A stretch of DNA of 64,000 nt, from positions 2,852,001 to 2,916,000 of the forward strand of contig NZ_JAVIWL010000001.1 in assembly GCF_034314045.1 (NCBI RefSeq), read 5' to 3'. The notes under the pieces are model-generated. The model saw only the letters and a program-made list of their open reading frames with translations, did not search any database and was not told the DNA's origin. Shown here piece by piece: positions 56,063 through 64,000 of this stretch; positions within the stretch are counted from its first letter, which is position 1, and the number at the start of each line of letters is the position of its first letter. This stretch comes from Glaciimonas sp. CA11.2 (GTDB lineage: Bacteria; Pseudomonadota; Gammaproteobacteria; Burkholderiales; Burkholderiaceae_D). The translations under genes and the position numbers were made by a program.

Positions 56063-56167
56063 ATGGATTTTCTAATGGATGGACTATTTGTCGCAGGGAT
56101 CGTGGTGTTTTTCGGCCTGACCTGGGCATTGGCAGTTGGTTGTAAAAAGCTGGAGGATCGGAAATGA
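56063..56167 (+). CDS. Small membrane protein upstream of kdpF
   Basis: A 34-residue hydrophobic protein, [18 protein letters not shown] followed by [16 protein letters not shown], with one membrane span and a charged C-terminal tail. GAGGG lies 5 nt before this ATG; an ATG three bases upstream would add one residue. Its TGA overlaps the kdpF ATG (ATGA), so translation is probably coupled. Similar short proteins precede kdpF in other proteobacteria, as far as I recall, but I know no function. It may be an extra subunit or stabiliser of the Kdp pump. Confidence 0.65.
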   Translation: MDFLMDGLFVAGIVVFFGLTWALAVGCKKLEDRK

Positions 56168-56253
56168 ATCCCTTTTATGTGCTCGGCGCGGTCGTAACGG
56201 TGGCGCTGCTGGTGTATTTGATATTGGCGTTGTTGAACGCGGAGGATTTCTGA
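56164..56253 (+). CDS. kdpF: Potassium-transporting ATPase subunit KdpF
   Basis: A 29-residue single-span peptide, [20 protein letters not shown] then ALLNAEDF. The closing L-N-A-E-x-F is characteristic of KdpF, which stabilises the KdpABC complex. It overlaps the preceding small ORF by 4 bp and shares one base with the kdpA start, so the three are translationally linked. AGCTGGAGG lies shortly before the ATG. Confidence 0.9.
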   Translation: MNPFYVLGAVVTVALLVYLILALLNAEDF

Positions 56254-58073
56254 TGACTTCCCAATCAATATTGCTGCTGGCAGCGTTCTTAATCGTCTTG
56301 CTGGTGCTGAGCTATCCGCTTGCTAAATTGATCGTCCGGATTGCGGGTGATGAACCAATGCCGGGCATGGGTTGGTTGGCGCGCTTTGAGCATGGCTTAT
56401 ATCGACTTGCTGGTATTACGTCGAAAGACGAAATGGGTTGGAAGAGCTATGCGTTAGCGTTGCTTATTTTCAATACACTCGGCGCGCTTGTGACGTATGC
56501 GTTACAGCGCGTTCAGGTTTGGCTTCCGCTCAATCCGCAGCACTTTCCTAACGTTTCACCAGATTCTGCCTTTAATACGGCTGTGAGTTTTATTAGCAAT
56601 ACCAATTGGCAAGCCTATAGCGGTGAAAGCACCATGAGTTATCTCACTCAGATGCTCGTTCTGGCTGTGCAGAATTTCTTTTCAGCCGCTACCGGAATTG
56701 CCGTGGCATTTGCATTGATTCGCGGATTTGCGCGCCACTCGTCGCATTCGGTGGGTAATTTTTGGCGCGATATTACCCGTTCAACGATGTATTTATTATT
56801 GCCGTTATCGCTGATATTTGCCGTGTTGTTGATGGGTCAAGGCGTAATTCAGAATTTTGATGCCTATAAAGATGTTTCGCTGGTGCAAGCGCTAACTTAC
56901 CAACAACCAAAAGTGGGCGCTGATGGCCAGCCGATAAAAGACGCGAGCGGCAATCCGGTTCTGGAAACGCTGAACACGTCGACTCAAACCCTAGCGATGG
57001 GTCCCGTCGCATCGCAAGAGGCGATCAAGATGATCGGCACCAATGGCGGCGGCTTTTTCAATGCCAATTCAGCGCATCCTTATGAAAATCCGACCCCCAT
57101 GTCGAACTTCATGCAGATGTTGACTATTTTCCTGATTCCTGCGGCGCTGTGCTTTGTATTTGGCCGCATGGTCGGAGATATTCGTCAGGGTTGGGCAGTG
57201 CTGGCGGCGATGACCATCATCTTTGTGATTATGACGGTGGTCGTGTTGATCGCTGAGCAGCAATCACATCCGGGTTTAAGCGCGCTTGGTATTGATCAGG
57301 CCAATAGCTTGTTGCAGTCTGGCGGCAATATGGAAGGGAAAGAAACACGTTTTGGCATTAGCGCTTCGGCTTTGTTTGCCGCTATCACTACCGCTGCTTC
57401 GTGCGGTGCGGTGAATGCAATGCACGACTCCTTTACCGCACTCGGTGGCATGGTGCCATTGGCTTTGATGCAAATGGGTGAAGTGGTATTTGGTGGTGTT
57501 GGTTCGGGTCTGTACGGCATGTTGGTGTTTGCCATTATGGCGGTGTTTATTGCCGGATTAATGATCGGTCGCACGCCTGAATATCTTGGTAAAAAAATTC
57601 AGTCATTCGAAATGAAGATGACCGCGATTGCGATTCTTGCGGTGCCTTTATTGGTTCTTGGTGGCACGGCCATTGCGGTGATGGTGACAGCTGGTACGGC
57701 CGGCATTCTCAACCCCGGCGCGCATGGCTTTACCGAGATCCTGTACGCCTTCAGTTCTGCTGCTAACAATAACGGTAGCGCCTTTGGTGGCTTGTCAGCC
57801 AACACACCGTTCTACAACATCACGCTGGCAATTGCCATGTGGTTTGGACGCTTTGTGATCATTATTGCGATTCTGGCGATCGCTGGCTCGCTCGCAGCAA
57901 AGAAACGGTTGGAAGTGAATGCGGGAACGATGCCGACACATGGTCCTTTGTTCGTCGTGCTGTTGATCGGGATTGTTGTGTTAGTGGGTGTGCTGAATTA
58001 TGTGCCGTCATTGGCCTTAGGTCCGATCGTTGAGCATCTGCAAATGTCCGTCGCGCCAGCGCTAGCACATTAG
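56253..58073 (+). CDS. kdpA: Potassium-transporting ATPase subunit KdpA
   Basis: Potassium-binding channel-like subunit of the high-affinity Kdp pump, related to the Trk/Ktr transporters. It has 606 residues, somewhat longer than the 557 of E. coli. The four selectivity-loop regions are visible: [20 protein letters not shown] near residues 111-130, [20 protein letters not shown] near 260-279, [14 protein letters not shown], and [14 protein letters not shown] near 502-515. About ten membrane spans are present. The start is fixed by the overlap with the kdpF stop and by GGAGG upstream. Confidence 0.97.
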   Translation: MTSQSILLLAAFLIVLLVLSYPLAKLIVRIAGDEPMPGMGWLARFEHGLYRLAGITSKDEMGWKSYALALLIFNTLGALVTYALQRVQVWLPLNPQHFPNVSPDSAFNTAVSFISNTNWQAYSGESTMSYLTQMLVLAVQNFFSAATGIAVAFALIRGFARHSSHSVGNFWRDITRSTMYLLLPLSLIFAVLLMGQGVIQNFDAYKDVSLVQALTYQQPKVGADGQPIKDASGNPVLETLNTSTQTLAMGPVASQEAIKMIGTNGGGFFNANSAHPYENPTPMSNFMQMLTIFLIPAALCFVFGRMVGDIRQGWAVLAAMTIIFVIMTVVVLIAEQQSHPGLSALGIDQANSLLQSGGNMEGKETRFGISASALFAAITTAASCGAVNAMHDSFTALGGMVPLALMQMGEVVFGGVGSGLYGMLVFAIMAVFIAGLMIGRTPEYLGKKIQSFEMKMTAIAILAVPLLVLGGTAIAVMVTAGTAGILNPGAHGFTEILYAFSSAANNNGSAFGGLSANTPFYNITLAIAMWFGRFVIIIAILAIAGSLAAKKRLEVNAGTMPTHGPLFVVLLIGIVVLVGVLNYVPSLALGPIVEHLQMSVAPALAH

Positions 58074-58099
58074 TCGCCACATAAATAATAAGGAACATC

Positions 58100-60190
58100 A
58101 TGTCCTCCAACAGTTCTCGCAGTAAATTGACGTTGTTTGATTCCAAGCTACTTGGTCCTGCAATCGTCGCATCGTTTAAAAAATTGACGCCACGCACACA
58201 GCTGCGCAATCCAGTAATGTTTGTGGTGTATGTCGGTAGTATTCTCACCACGCTGCTATTTTTTCAAGCATGGTTTGGAAAAGGCGAAGCCAGTCCGGCA
58301 TTCATTCTGGCTATTTCGGTCTGGCTCTGGTTCACGGTTTTGTTCGCCAACTTTGCGGAGGCATTAGCGGAAGGGCGCAGTAAAGCGCAGGCCGAATCGT
58401 TACGGGCGCTTAAGCAAACCGTGACCGCAAAAAAACTCCTTGGTGTTGAAGGAAAAAGCGGCGCTGAAAGTAAGTGGTCACCCATTTCTGCCAGTGAACT
58501 CCGCAAAGGCGATGTCGTTCTGATTGAGGCTGGCGATGTGGTGCCAGTCGATGGTGAAGTGATCGAAGGCGTCGCATCGGTCGATGAAAGCGCAATCACA
58601 GGCGAATCAGCACCGGTGATTCGTGAATCCGGTGGCGACTTTTCAGCCGTTACCGGGGGAACGCGGGTATTGTCCGATTGGCTGGTCGTCCGTGTTTCGG
58701 TTAATCCTGGTGAAGCGTTTCTGGATCGTATGATCGCCATGGTTGAAGGCGCAAAGCGGCAAAAGACGCCAAACGAAATTGCGTTGACGATTTTGCTGGT
58801 AGCGTTGACCATCGTGTTCCTGTTGGTCACCGTCACATTGTTGCCATTCTCATTGTTCAGCGTATCTGCCGCCAAATTCGGTACGCCAATCACCATTACG
58901 GTGTTGATTGCTTTGCTGGTTTGCCTGATTCCGACCACCATTGGCGGTTTGCTGTCTGCGATCGGGGTTGCTGGTATGAGCCGCATGATGCAAGCTAATG
59001 TGATCGCCACGTCAGGCCGTGCGGTCGAAGCTGCTGGTGACGTAGACGTGCTGTTGCTCGACAAAACCGGCACCATCACGCTCGGTAATCGTCAAGCCGC
59101 TACTTTTATTCCGGCACCCGGCATTAGCGAACAGCAATTGGCCGATGTTGCCCAGTTGGCCTCGCTGGCGGATGAAACGCCAGAAGGTCGCAGCATCGTC
59201 GTGTTGGCTAAACAGCGGTTTAATATTCGTGAACGCGCTATGAGTTCGCTCCATGCCGTGTTTGTTCCGTTCACGGCCCAAACGCGTATGAGTGGGGTCG
59301 ACATTGGCGATCGTCTGATTCGCAAAGGCTCTTCAGAAGCGTTAAAGAGTTACGTCGCTTCTTTAGGACAGCCGTTCCCTGCCGAAGTCGCACGATCTGT
59401 CGATGACGTTGCGCGGCGCGGTAGTACACCGTTGGTTGTGGTTGATAACGGCGTGGTAATGGGCGTGGTTGAACTGAAGGATATCGTCAAAGGCGGTATC
59501 AAAGAGCGTTTTGCGGAATTGCGGCAGATGGGGATTAAAACGGTCATGATTACCGGTGACAATCGCTTGACGGCAGCTGCGATTGCTGCTGAAGCCGGGG
59601 TCGACGATTTTCTGGCCGAAGCAACCCCGGAGGATAAACTCAAACTGATTCGATCCTATCAGTCCGAAGGTCGTATGGTGGCGATGACCGGCGACGGTAC
59701 CAACGATGCGCCAGCGTTGGCGCAAGCGGATGTCGCAGTGGCGATGAATAGTGGCACGCAGGCCGCTAAAGAAGCAGGCAACATGGTTGATCTGGATTCC
59801 AATCCCACCAAGTTATTGGAGATCGTAGAGATCGGCAAACAAATGCTGATGACACGCGGGGCGTTGTCAACGTTCTCGATTGCGAACGATATCGCTAAGT
59901 ATTTTGCGATTATTCCAGCCGCTTTCGTCACCACTTATCCGCAACTTGCGGCGCTAAACATCATGCATCTGGCGAGCCCATCCTCAGCCATCATGTCGGC
60001 TGTCATTTTTAACGCATTGATCATCGTTGCGTTGATTCCACTGGCGCTCAAGGGGGTTAAATATCGCGCTGTTGGCGCGGCCGCTTTGTTACGCCGCAAT
60101 CTGTTGATCTATGGATTAGGCGGAATCATTGCGCCATTTATCGGTATCAAGTTGATCGATATGCTGCTGTCCGCTCTTAATTTAGTTTAG
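58100..60190 (+). CDS. kdpB: Potassium-transporting ATPase ATP-binding subunit KdpB
   Basis: P-type ATPase subunit that powers potassium uptake through KdpA. It has 696 residues. The actuator motif TGES is at 167-170 with the serine known to be an inhibitory phosphorylation site in E. coli. The phosphorylated aspartate is Asp321 in [16 protein letters not shown]. The hinge [20 protein letters not shown] lies near 527-546, and [20 protein letters not shown] is a KdpB-specific segment. Seven membrane spans are expected. AAGGA precedes the ATG, 26 bp after kdpA. Confidence 0.97.
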   Translation: MSSNSSRSKLTLFDSKLLGPAIVASFKKLTPRTQLRNPVMFVVYVGSILTTLLFFQAWFGKGEASPAFILAISVWLWFTVLFANFAEALAEGRSKAQAESLRALKQTVTAKKLLGVEGKSGAESKWSPISASELRKGDVVLIEAGDVVPVDGEVIEGVASVDESAITGESAPVIRESGGDFSAVTGGTRVLSDWLVVRVSVNPGEAFLDRMIAMVEGAKRQKTPNEIALTILLVALTIVFLLVTVTLLPFSLFSVSAAKFGTPITITVLIALLVCLIPTTIGGLLSAIGVAGMSRMMQANVIATSGRAVEAAGDVDVLLLDKTGTITLGNRQAATFIPAPGISEQQLADVAQLASLADETPEGRSIVVLAKQRFNIRERAMSSLHAVFVPFTAQTRMSGVDIGDRLIRKGSSEALKSYVASLGQPFPAEVARSVDDVARRGSTPLVVVDNGVVMGVVELKDIVKGGIKERFAELRQMGIKTVMITGDNRLTAAAIAAEAGVDDFLAEATPEDKLKLIRSYQSEGRMVAMTGDGTNDAPALAQADVAVAMNSGTQAAKEAGNMVDLDSNPTKLLEIVEIGKQMLMTRGALSTFSIANDIAKYFAIIPAAFVTTYPQLAALNIMHLASPSSAIMSAVIFNALIIVALIPLALKGVKYRAVGAAALLRRNLLIYGLGGIIAPFIGIKLIDMLLSALNLV

Positions 60191-60200
60191 GAAATTTCAA

Positions 60201-60806
60201 ATGAAAACCTCCCCTCTCGTTATTGCTAGCGCCCCTGGCCCGATGTTGCGCCCGGCGCTTGTTTTGTTCACGGCTTTGAGTCTCATTTGCGGCATTATTT
60301 ACCCTGTTGTCGTCACCGGTATTGGCAAGGTCGCTTTTGCCGATAAGGCGGCAGGTAGTCTGATTATTCAGAATGGTAAAACAGTCGGATCACGACTGAT
60401 TGGACAGGAGTTTTCTGCTCCCGAGTATTTCTGGGGACGCTTGTCCGCTACCAGCCCTATGCCCTACAACGCGACCTCATCTGGGGGTTCTAATTTTGGT
60501 CCCAGTAATCCAGCGCTGATTGAGGCGGTCAAAGGCCGCGTCGCTGCACTCAAGGCTGTGGATCCTACTAATACGCTCTCTATCCCGGTCGATCTGGTCA
60601 CGGCATCTGGCAGCGGGCTTGATCCAGAAATGAGTACTGCCGCCGCGTATTATCAAGCCGCTCGCGTTGCGCGCGAGAGAAAACTGAGCATCGAAGTAGT
60701 ACGCGGCATCATCGACGCCAAGCAACTGACCCGCAGTGTGGGATTTCTCGGCGAGCCACGCATTAATGTGCTGGATCTCAATCTCGCGCTGGATCAAAAG
60801 CATTAA
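60201..60806 (+). CDS. kdpC: Potassium-transporting ATPase subunit KdpC
   Basis: Single-span periplasmic subunit that assists the KdpAB complex. It has 201 residues. The anchor is LRPALVLFTALSLICGIIYP near 15-34; then come GQEFSAPEYFWGRLSATSPM near 70-89, NATSSGGSNFGPSNP near 92-106, and SGLDPEMSTAAAYYQAARVA near 135-154, all family hallmarks. It begins 10 bp after kdpB. Confidence 0.96.
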   Translation: MKTSPLVIASAPGPMLRPALVLFTALSLICGIIYPVVVTGIGKVAFADKAAGSLIIQNGKTVGSRLIGQEFSAPEYFWGRLSATSPMPYNATSSGGSNFGPSNPALIEAVKGRVAALKAVDPTNTLSIPVDLVTASGSGLDPEMSTAAAYYQAARVARERKLSIEVVRGIIDAKQLTRSVGFLGEPRINVLDLNLALDQKH

Positions 60807-61150
60807 TGAGAAAAAATCGCCATTGCGTACTAATTGCGCGCAGTGGCTAATGTGGATGACACTTCAGCAGGCAAGATCAACATTCCTATTTTTAGGGCAG
60901 CATCGCTTGCGCTGACGTTACTTTGATTGGCAAGTCAGGCAACTTAATCCCAATAGGATTTTTCACCAATCTTGCTTGACGTAATCTGAATGTCGCGACG
61001 CTGTTTATGCAATGGTCTTGTATGAACGATTGCGGCGCCTAAGGTTTCTTTGTCATCGCGATCAGTAATCAGTAATTAGTACGCAATATTCACCGCCACC
61101 AGCGCCAATGCGCTATTTCACTTTTACCTTTAATGCGAATGAAATAATTC
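60807..61150. other. Intergenic region between kdpC and the porin gene
   Basis: No gene or strong terminator is visible in 344 bp. The gap is long enough for the porin and kdpD to have their own promoter, but I find no clear boxes. Confidence 0.45.
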
Positions 61151-61885
61151 ATGAAAAAAATTACTCTTGCAGTGGCAATCATCATTACCTGTAGTGCTTC
61201 GTTTTCGTACGCAGAAGATGCACCTGTGCCGGATAATGTTGTTAGCTATAACGCCAGTGTGGTGTCTGACTATCGGTTTCGTGGCATTTCACAAACCAGG
61301 CTTAAGCCAGCAGTACAAGGTGGTGCCGATTATGCGAACAATCCAACCGGCTTATATGTCGGGACATGGTTGTCGACGCTGAAATGGATCAAAGATGCGG
61401 GTGGAAGCGGCAATGTTGAGTGGGACGTTTATGCGGGTAAAAAAGGAAATTTTTCCCAGAACTGGACCTATGATTTGGGTGTATTAACCTACGTTTATCC
61501 ATCCAATGACTTGCACCCGAACGCGAACACCACCGAAGTCTATGGTCAGGTGGGTTATGGTCCTATGTATCTCAAATATTCCCAAGCGGTTACTAATCTT
61601 TTCGGTTTTGCTAACAGCAAGAACAGTGATTACGTGGATGTAGGTGCCAACATTGATGTGACTAACGGCTATGTGGTCAATCTTCACGTTGGTCATCAAA
61701 CCGTCAAAAATAATTCCGCTTCAAGCTATAACGACTGGAGGATTGGCCTTACAAAAGACTTCGGTATATTGGCGGGTAGTGTGGCGCTGGTCGGGACCGA
61801 TTCCAAAAGCTATGCCGGACCGGGTCCAGATTATAAGGATCTGGGAAAGACCGCGTTATTGTTGTCTGTGACCAAAACCTTTTGA
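61151..61885 (+). CDS. TorF-family putative porin in the kdp cluster
   Basis: A 244-residue outer-membrane protein of the family often annotated as TorF putative porin. The signal peptide is residues 1-21 (KITLAVAIIITCSASFSYA). The mature part begins with the family mark VSYNASVVSDYRFRGISQT and alternates short amphipathic strands (LYVGTWLSTLKW, VEWDVYAGKKGNF, TYDLGVLTYVYP, WRIGLTKDFG), ending LLLSVTKTF with a terminal Phe as expected for a barrel. Its place between kdpC and kdpD suggests a role in potassium entry across the outer membrane or in osmotic adaptation. That is an inference from context. Confidence 0.85.
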   Translation: MKKITLAVAIIITCSASFSYAEDAPVPDNVVSYNASVVSDYRFRGISQTRLKPAVQGGADYANNPTGLYVGTWLSTLKWIKDAGGSGNVEWDVYAGKKGNFSQNWTYDLGVLTYVYPSNDLHPNANTTEVYGQVGYGPMYLKYSQAVTNLFGFANSKNSDYVDVGANIDVTNGYVVNLHVGHQTVKNNSASSYNDWRIGLTKDFGILAGSVALVGTDSKSYAGPGPDYKDLGKTALLLSVTKTF

Positions 61886-62037
61886 TGTTATGCAATTGAT
61901 GACAAAATGCCTCTACAATCAGGGGATTGATTTCATTTAATTGCGTGGGCGGCCCCTCAATGCGTCATTGGAGGTGTGTGCTATTGGTTCATTGGTTGAT
62001 TTGTTGCTGATTTTTTGTTGATTTACTCTCACTACTT

Positions 62038-64000
62038 ATGTCATCCAATTATCCGAATAATAATGATCAACGGCCTGATCCAGACGCATTGCTGGCCCGT
62101 ATGCAATCCGAACAAATCCACGCAGCACGAGGCAAGCTACGTATCTACTTTGGTGCTTCGGCTGGCGTAGGAAAAACCTATGCAATGCTTTCCGCCGCCC
62201 ACAAACTCCGCGCTGACGGGCGCGAAGTGTTGGCCGGAGTCATCGAAACCCACGGACGAATCGACACGGCAACTCAGTTAACCGGTTTAGAAGTACTTCC
62301 ACTAAAACAGCTCACCTATCGCGATAAGCAATTACCGGAATTCGATCTGGATGCTGCGCTAGAGCGCAAGCCATCGCTGATATTAGTCGACGAACTGGCG
62401 CATTCCAACGCACCCGGCTCCCGACATCCCAAGCGCTGGCAGGATGTGGAAGAGTTATTGAGTGCGGGTATCGATGTCTTCACCACACTCAATGTCCAGC
62501 ATCTTGAAAGTCTGAATGACGTAGTTGGCGGTATCACAGGCATTCGGGTGGCGGAGACGTTGCCGGACACCGTATTTGATGCCGCTGATGAAGTGGTACA
62601 AGTGGACGTCCCGGCCGATGAGTTGCTGGCCCGATTACGCAGTGGGAAAGTCTATAAATTGCCGCAAGCCGAGCGTGCATCACGCAATTTCTTTCGCAAG
62701 GGAAATTTAATTGCCTTGCGGGAGTTGGCATTGCGTCGCACTGCCGATCGTCTTCAAGGTGACGTACAGGCATATCGGGTGGAGAAGTCGATAGGCGCGG
62801 TGTGGCAGACTGATGCAGCTTTGCTAGCCTGCGTCGGTCCAACTATTAACGCCGAACACGTGATTCGCAGCACGGCACGACTTGCGACACAATTGAACAC
62901 CGAGTGGCGAGCAGTGTATGTTGAGACACCACGCCTGCAGCGAATGTCGTCAGCGCGCCGAGAGGCGATTCTGGAGACGCTCAAGCTGGCACAAAGTCTG
63001 GGCGCGACCACCGCCGTTTTAGCAGGAAACGATGTCACTCAGGTGATTGCAGATTTTGCGCGGAATCACAATATTTCAAAAATCATCGTTGGACGGAGTC
63101 AGTATTACGGTCAATGGCGTTGGCGTTCACTTTGGCCTTTGCAGAGTAATTTTGCGATGCGAATTGCCGCTCAGGCCAAGGACATTGATCTTATTGAGAT
63201 CGGTCAGCCATCGATCCGGGCGGTCACTAAACAATCATCTTCTGCTACTTCGGCAATCTCTCCATCGCTCCTGAAGCCGAAGCGGATGCTTGAAAAATCG
63301 CGCTCTTTGGGATACTACTGGGCGGTTGCGGTCACGATATTGGTTACCCTCCTGGCGACTCCGATTTTGCCGTATTTTGATTTGGCAAATATCGTCATGC
63401 TTTATTTACTGGCAGAGGTATTGATCGCGGTGCGTTTTGGGCGTGGTCCAGCTATAACGGTGGCGCTGTTGAGTATTGGCGCATTCGATTTCTTTTTTGT
63501 GCCGCCACGGTTTTCGTTTGCTGTCAGCGACTTTCAATATTTGATGACGTTTGCGGTCATGCTGGCAGTCGGTCTGATTATTACGCACCTGACTACCGGT
63601 CTACGATATCAAGCACGGGTTGCGTCTTATCGTGAAGCGCGTTCCCGGGCTTTGTTTGAATTTTCCCGCGAACTATCTGGCGCGTTGCAAACTGAGCAGA
63701 TATTCGAAACCAGCCGAAAATTTTTACAACGTACATTTAACGCTCAGACACTTTTGCTAGTGCCCGATTTGCACGGACGATTACAAGTCACCGTGGCGGA
63801 AGATGGAACAAATACGGATCAAAGTCTTCACGACTCAGTTCATAAGTCCCTGGATATCGGAATCGCCCAATGGGCCTTCGATAATGCCAGGAATGCAGGT
63901 ATCGGCACGGATACCTTGCCAGCCAGTAATTGTCTCTATTTGCCTCTAGTTGCACCAATGCGTACCCGTGGCGTATTGGCAATTCTTCCGCACAGCCGCC
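62038..64000 (+). CDS. kdpD: Sensor histidine kinase KdpD (3' end cut by window edge)
   Basis: Membrane sensor that controls kdp expression through KdpE in response to low potassium or osmotic stress. The frame is open for 654 codons to the window end; full KdpD is about 890-950 residues, so the kinase domain is missing. The N-terminal KdpD domain has Walker A GASAGVGKT at residues 39-47 and Walker B LILVDELAHSNAPGSRH around 115-131. A universal stress protein-like domain follows (about 255-385, ending in the KIIVGRS segment). Four close membrane spans lie near 427-530, and a GAF-like region begins near 545. kdpE is expected just beyond the window. Confidence 0.95.
   Translation, partial: MSSNYPNNNDQRPDPDALLARMQSEQIHAARGKLRIYFGASAGVGKTYAMLSAAHKLRADGREVLAGVIETHGRIDTATQLTGLEVLPLKQLTYRDKQLPEFDLDAALERKPSLILVDELAHSNAPGSRHPKRWQDVEELLSAGIDVFTTLNVQHLESLNDVVGGITGIRVAETLPDTVFDAADEVVQVDVPADELLARLRSGKVYKLPQAERASRNFFRKGNLIALRELALRRTADRLQGDVQAYRVEKSIGAVWQTDAALLACVGPTINAEHVIRSTARLATQLNTEWRAVYVETPRLQRMSSARREAILETLKLAQSLGATTAVLAGNDVTQVIADFARNHNISKIIVGRSQYYGQWRWRSLWPLQSNFAMRIAAQAKDIDLIEIGQPSIRAVTKQSSSATSAISPSLLKPKRMLEKSRSLGYYWAVAVTILVTLLATPILPYFDLANIVMLYLLAEVLIAVRFGRGPAITVALLSIGAFDFFFVPPRFSFAVSDFQYLMTFAVMLAVGLIITHLTTGLRYQARVASYREARSRALFEFSRELSGALQTEQIFETSRKFLQRTFNAQTLLLVPDLHGRLQVTVAEDGTNTDQSLHDSVHKSLDIGIAQWAFDNARNAGIGTDTLPASNCLYLPLVAPMRTRGVLAILPHSR

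Noticed and set aside
58264..59079. A 271-codon minus-strand frame opposite kdpB
   Set aside because: It is Ser/Thr/Asn-rich without motifs and fully overlaps the conserved kdpB coding sequence.

Overview
The window reads as chromosomal DNA of a betaproteobacterium of the order Burkholderiales, most likely family Oxalobacteraceae. Supporting signs are the gene order rpsP-rimM-trmD-rplS, a CobD/CbiB-like protein beside a DUF3579 protein, a DUF1993 protein, a fused pabB-pabC gene, tamA-tamB, and a kdp operon that carries a TorF-type porin gene before kdpD. The base composition looks close to even, which would suit a genus such as Glaciimonas; that genus is a guess. No tRNA, rRNA, CRISPR array or prophage was seen. 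Most genes are housekeeping or ordinary metabolic genes.

Layout. 1-4470 (minus strand): peroxide defence (ahpF, cut by the window edge, and ahpC), then a DUF1348 protein, a glutathione S-transferase and a flavin reductase-like protein. 4849-5538: a haloacid dehalogenase. 5591-11430: one large c-di-GMP signalling gene (membrane region-PAS-PAS-GAF-GGDEF-EAL) split by a complete 2630-bp IS21-family element (istA, istB) with a 6-bp target duplication. 12013-21618: DUF1993, glnS, a hydrolase, a glycerophosphodiester phosphodiesterase, a small His-rich exported protein, alaS, a Nudix hydrolase and a TusA-like protein. 21933-25832: etfB, etfA and an acyl-CoA dehydrogenase, an electron-transfer and beta-oxidation group. 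26798-29162: rpsP-rimM-trmD-rplS. 29372-34180: CoA pyrophosphatase-like Nudix protein, CobD-like protein, DUF3579 and fumC.

34547-42792: tamA and tamB (outer-membrane protein export), a YgjP-like metallopeptidase, a TVP38 membrane protein and a DUF938 methyltransferase. 42831-48008: an MFS exporter, the fused PabB-PabC enzyme of folate synthesis, a 14-bp tandem repeat and an MgtC/DUF4010 membrane protein. 48446-51550: a LysR regulator divergent from a sugar dehydrogenase and a lactonase, which together look like an aldose oxidation module. 52234-53319: an AT-richer HAF-repeat secreted protein. 53505-55670: a FUSC-family membrane protein. 55952-64000: the high-affinity potassium uptake system, with a phased TTTACAC repeat region, a 35-residue small membrane protein, kdpF, kdpA, kdpB, kdpC, a putative porin, and kdpD cut by the window end.

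No clearly new multi-gene system was found. The observations most worth checking are the exact IS21 insertion that separates the sensor half of a c-di-GMP protein from its GGDEF-EAL half (removing the element with one target copy restores the frame), the phased TTTACAC repeats and unnamed small ORF at the head of the kdp operon, and a terminator-like hairpin placed directly before the ribosome binding site of the acyl-CoA dehydrogenase gene.
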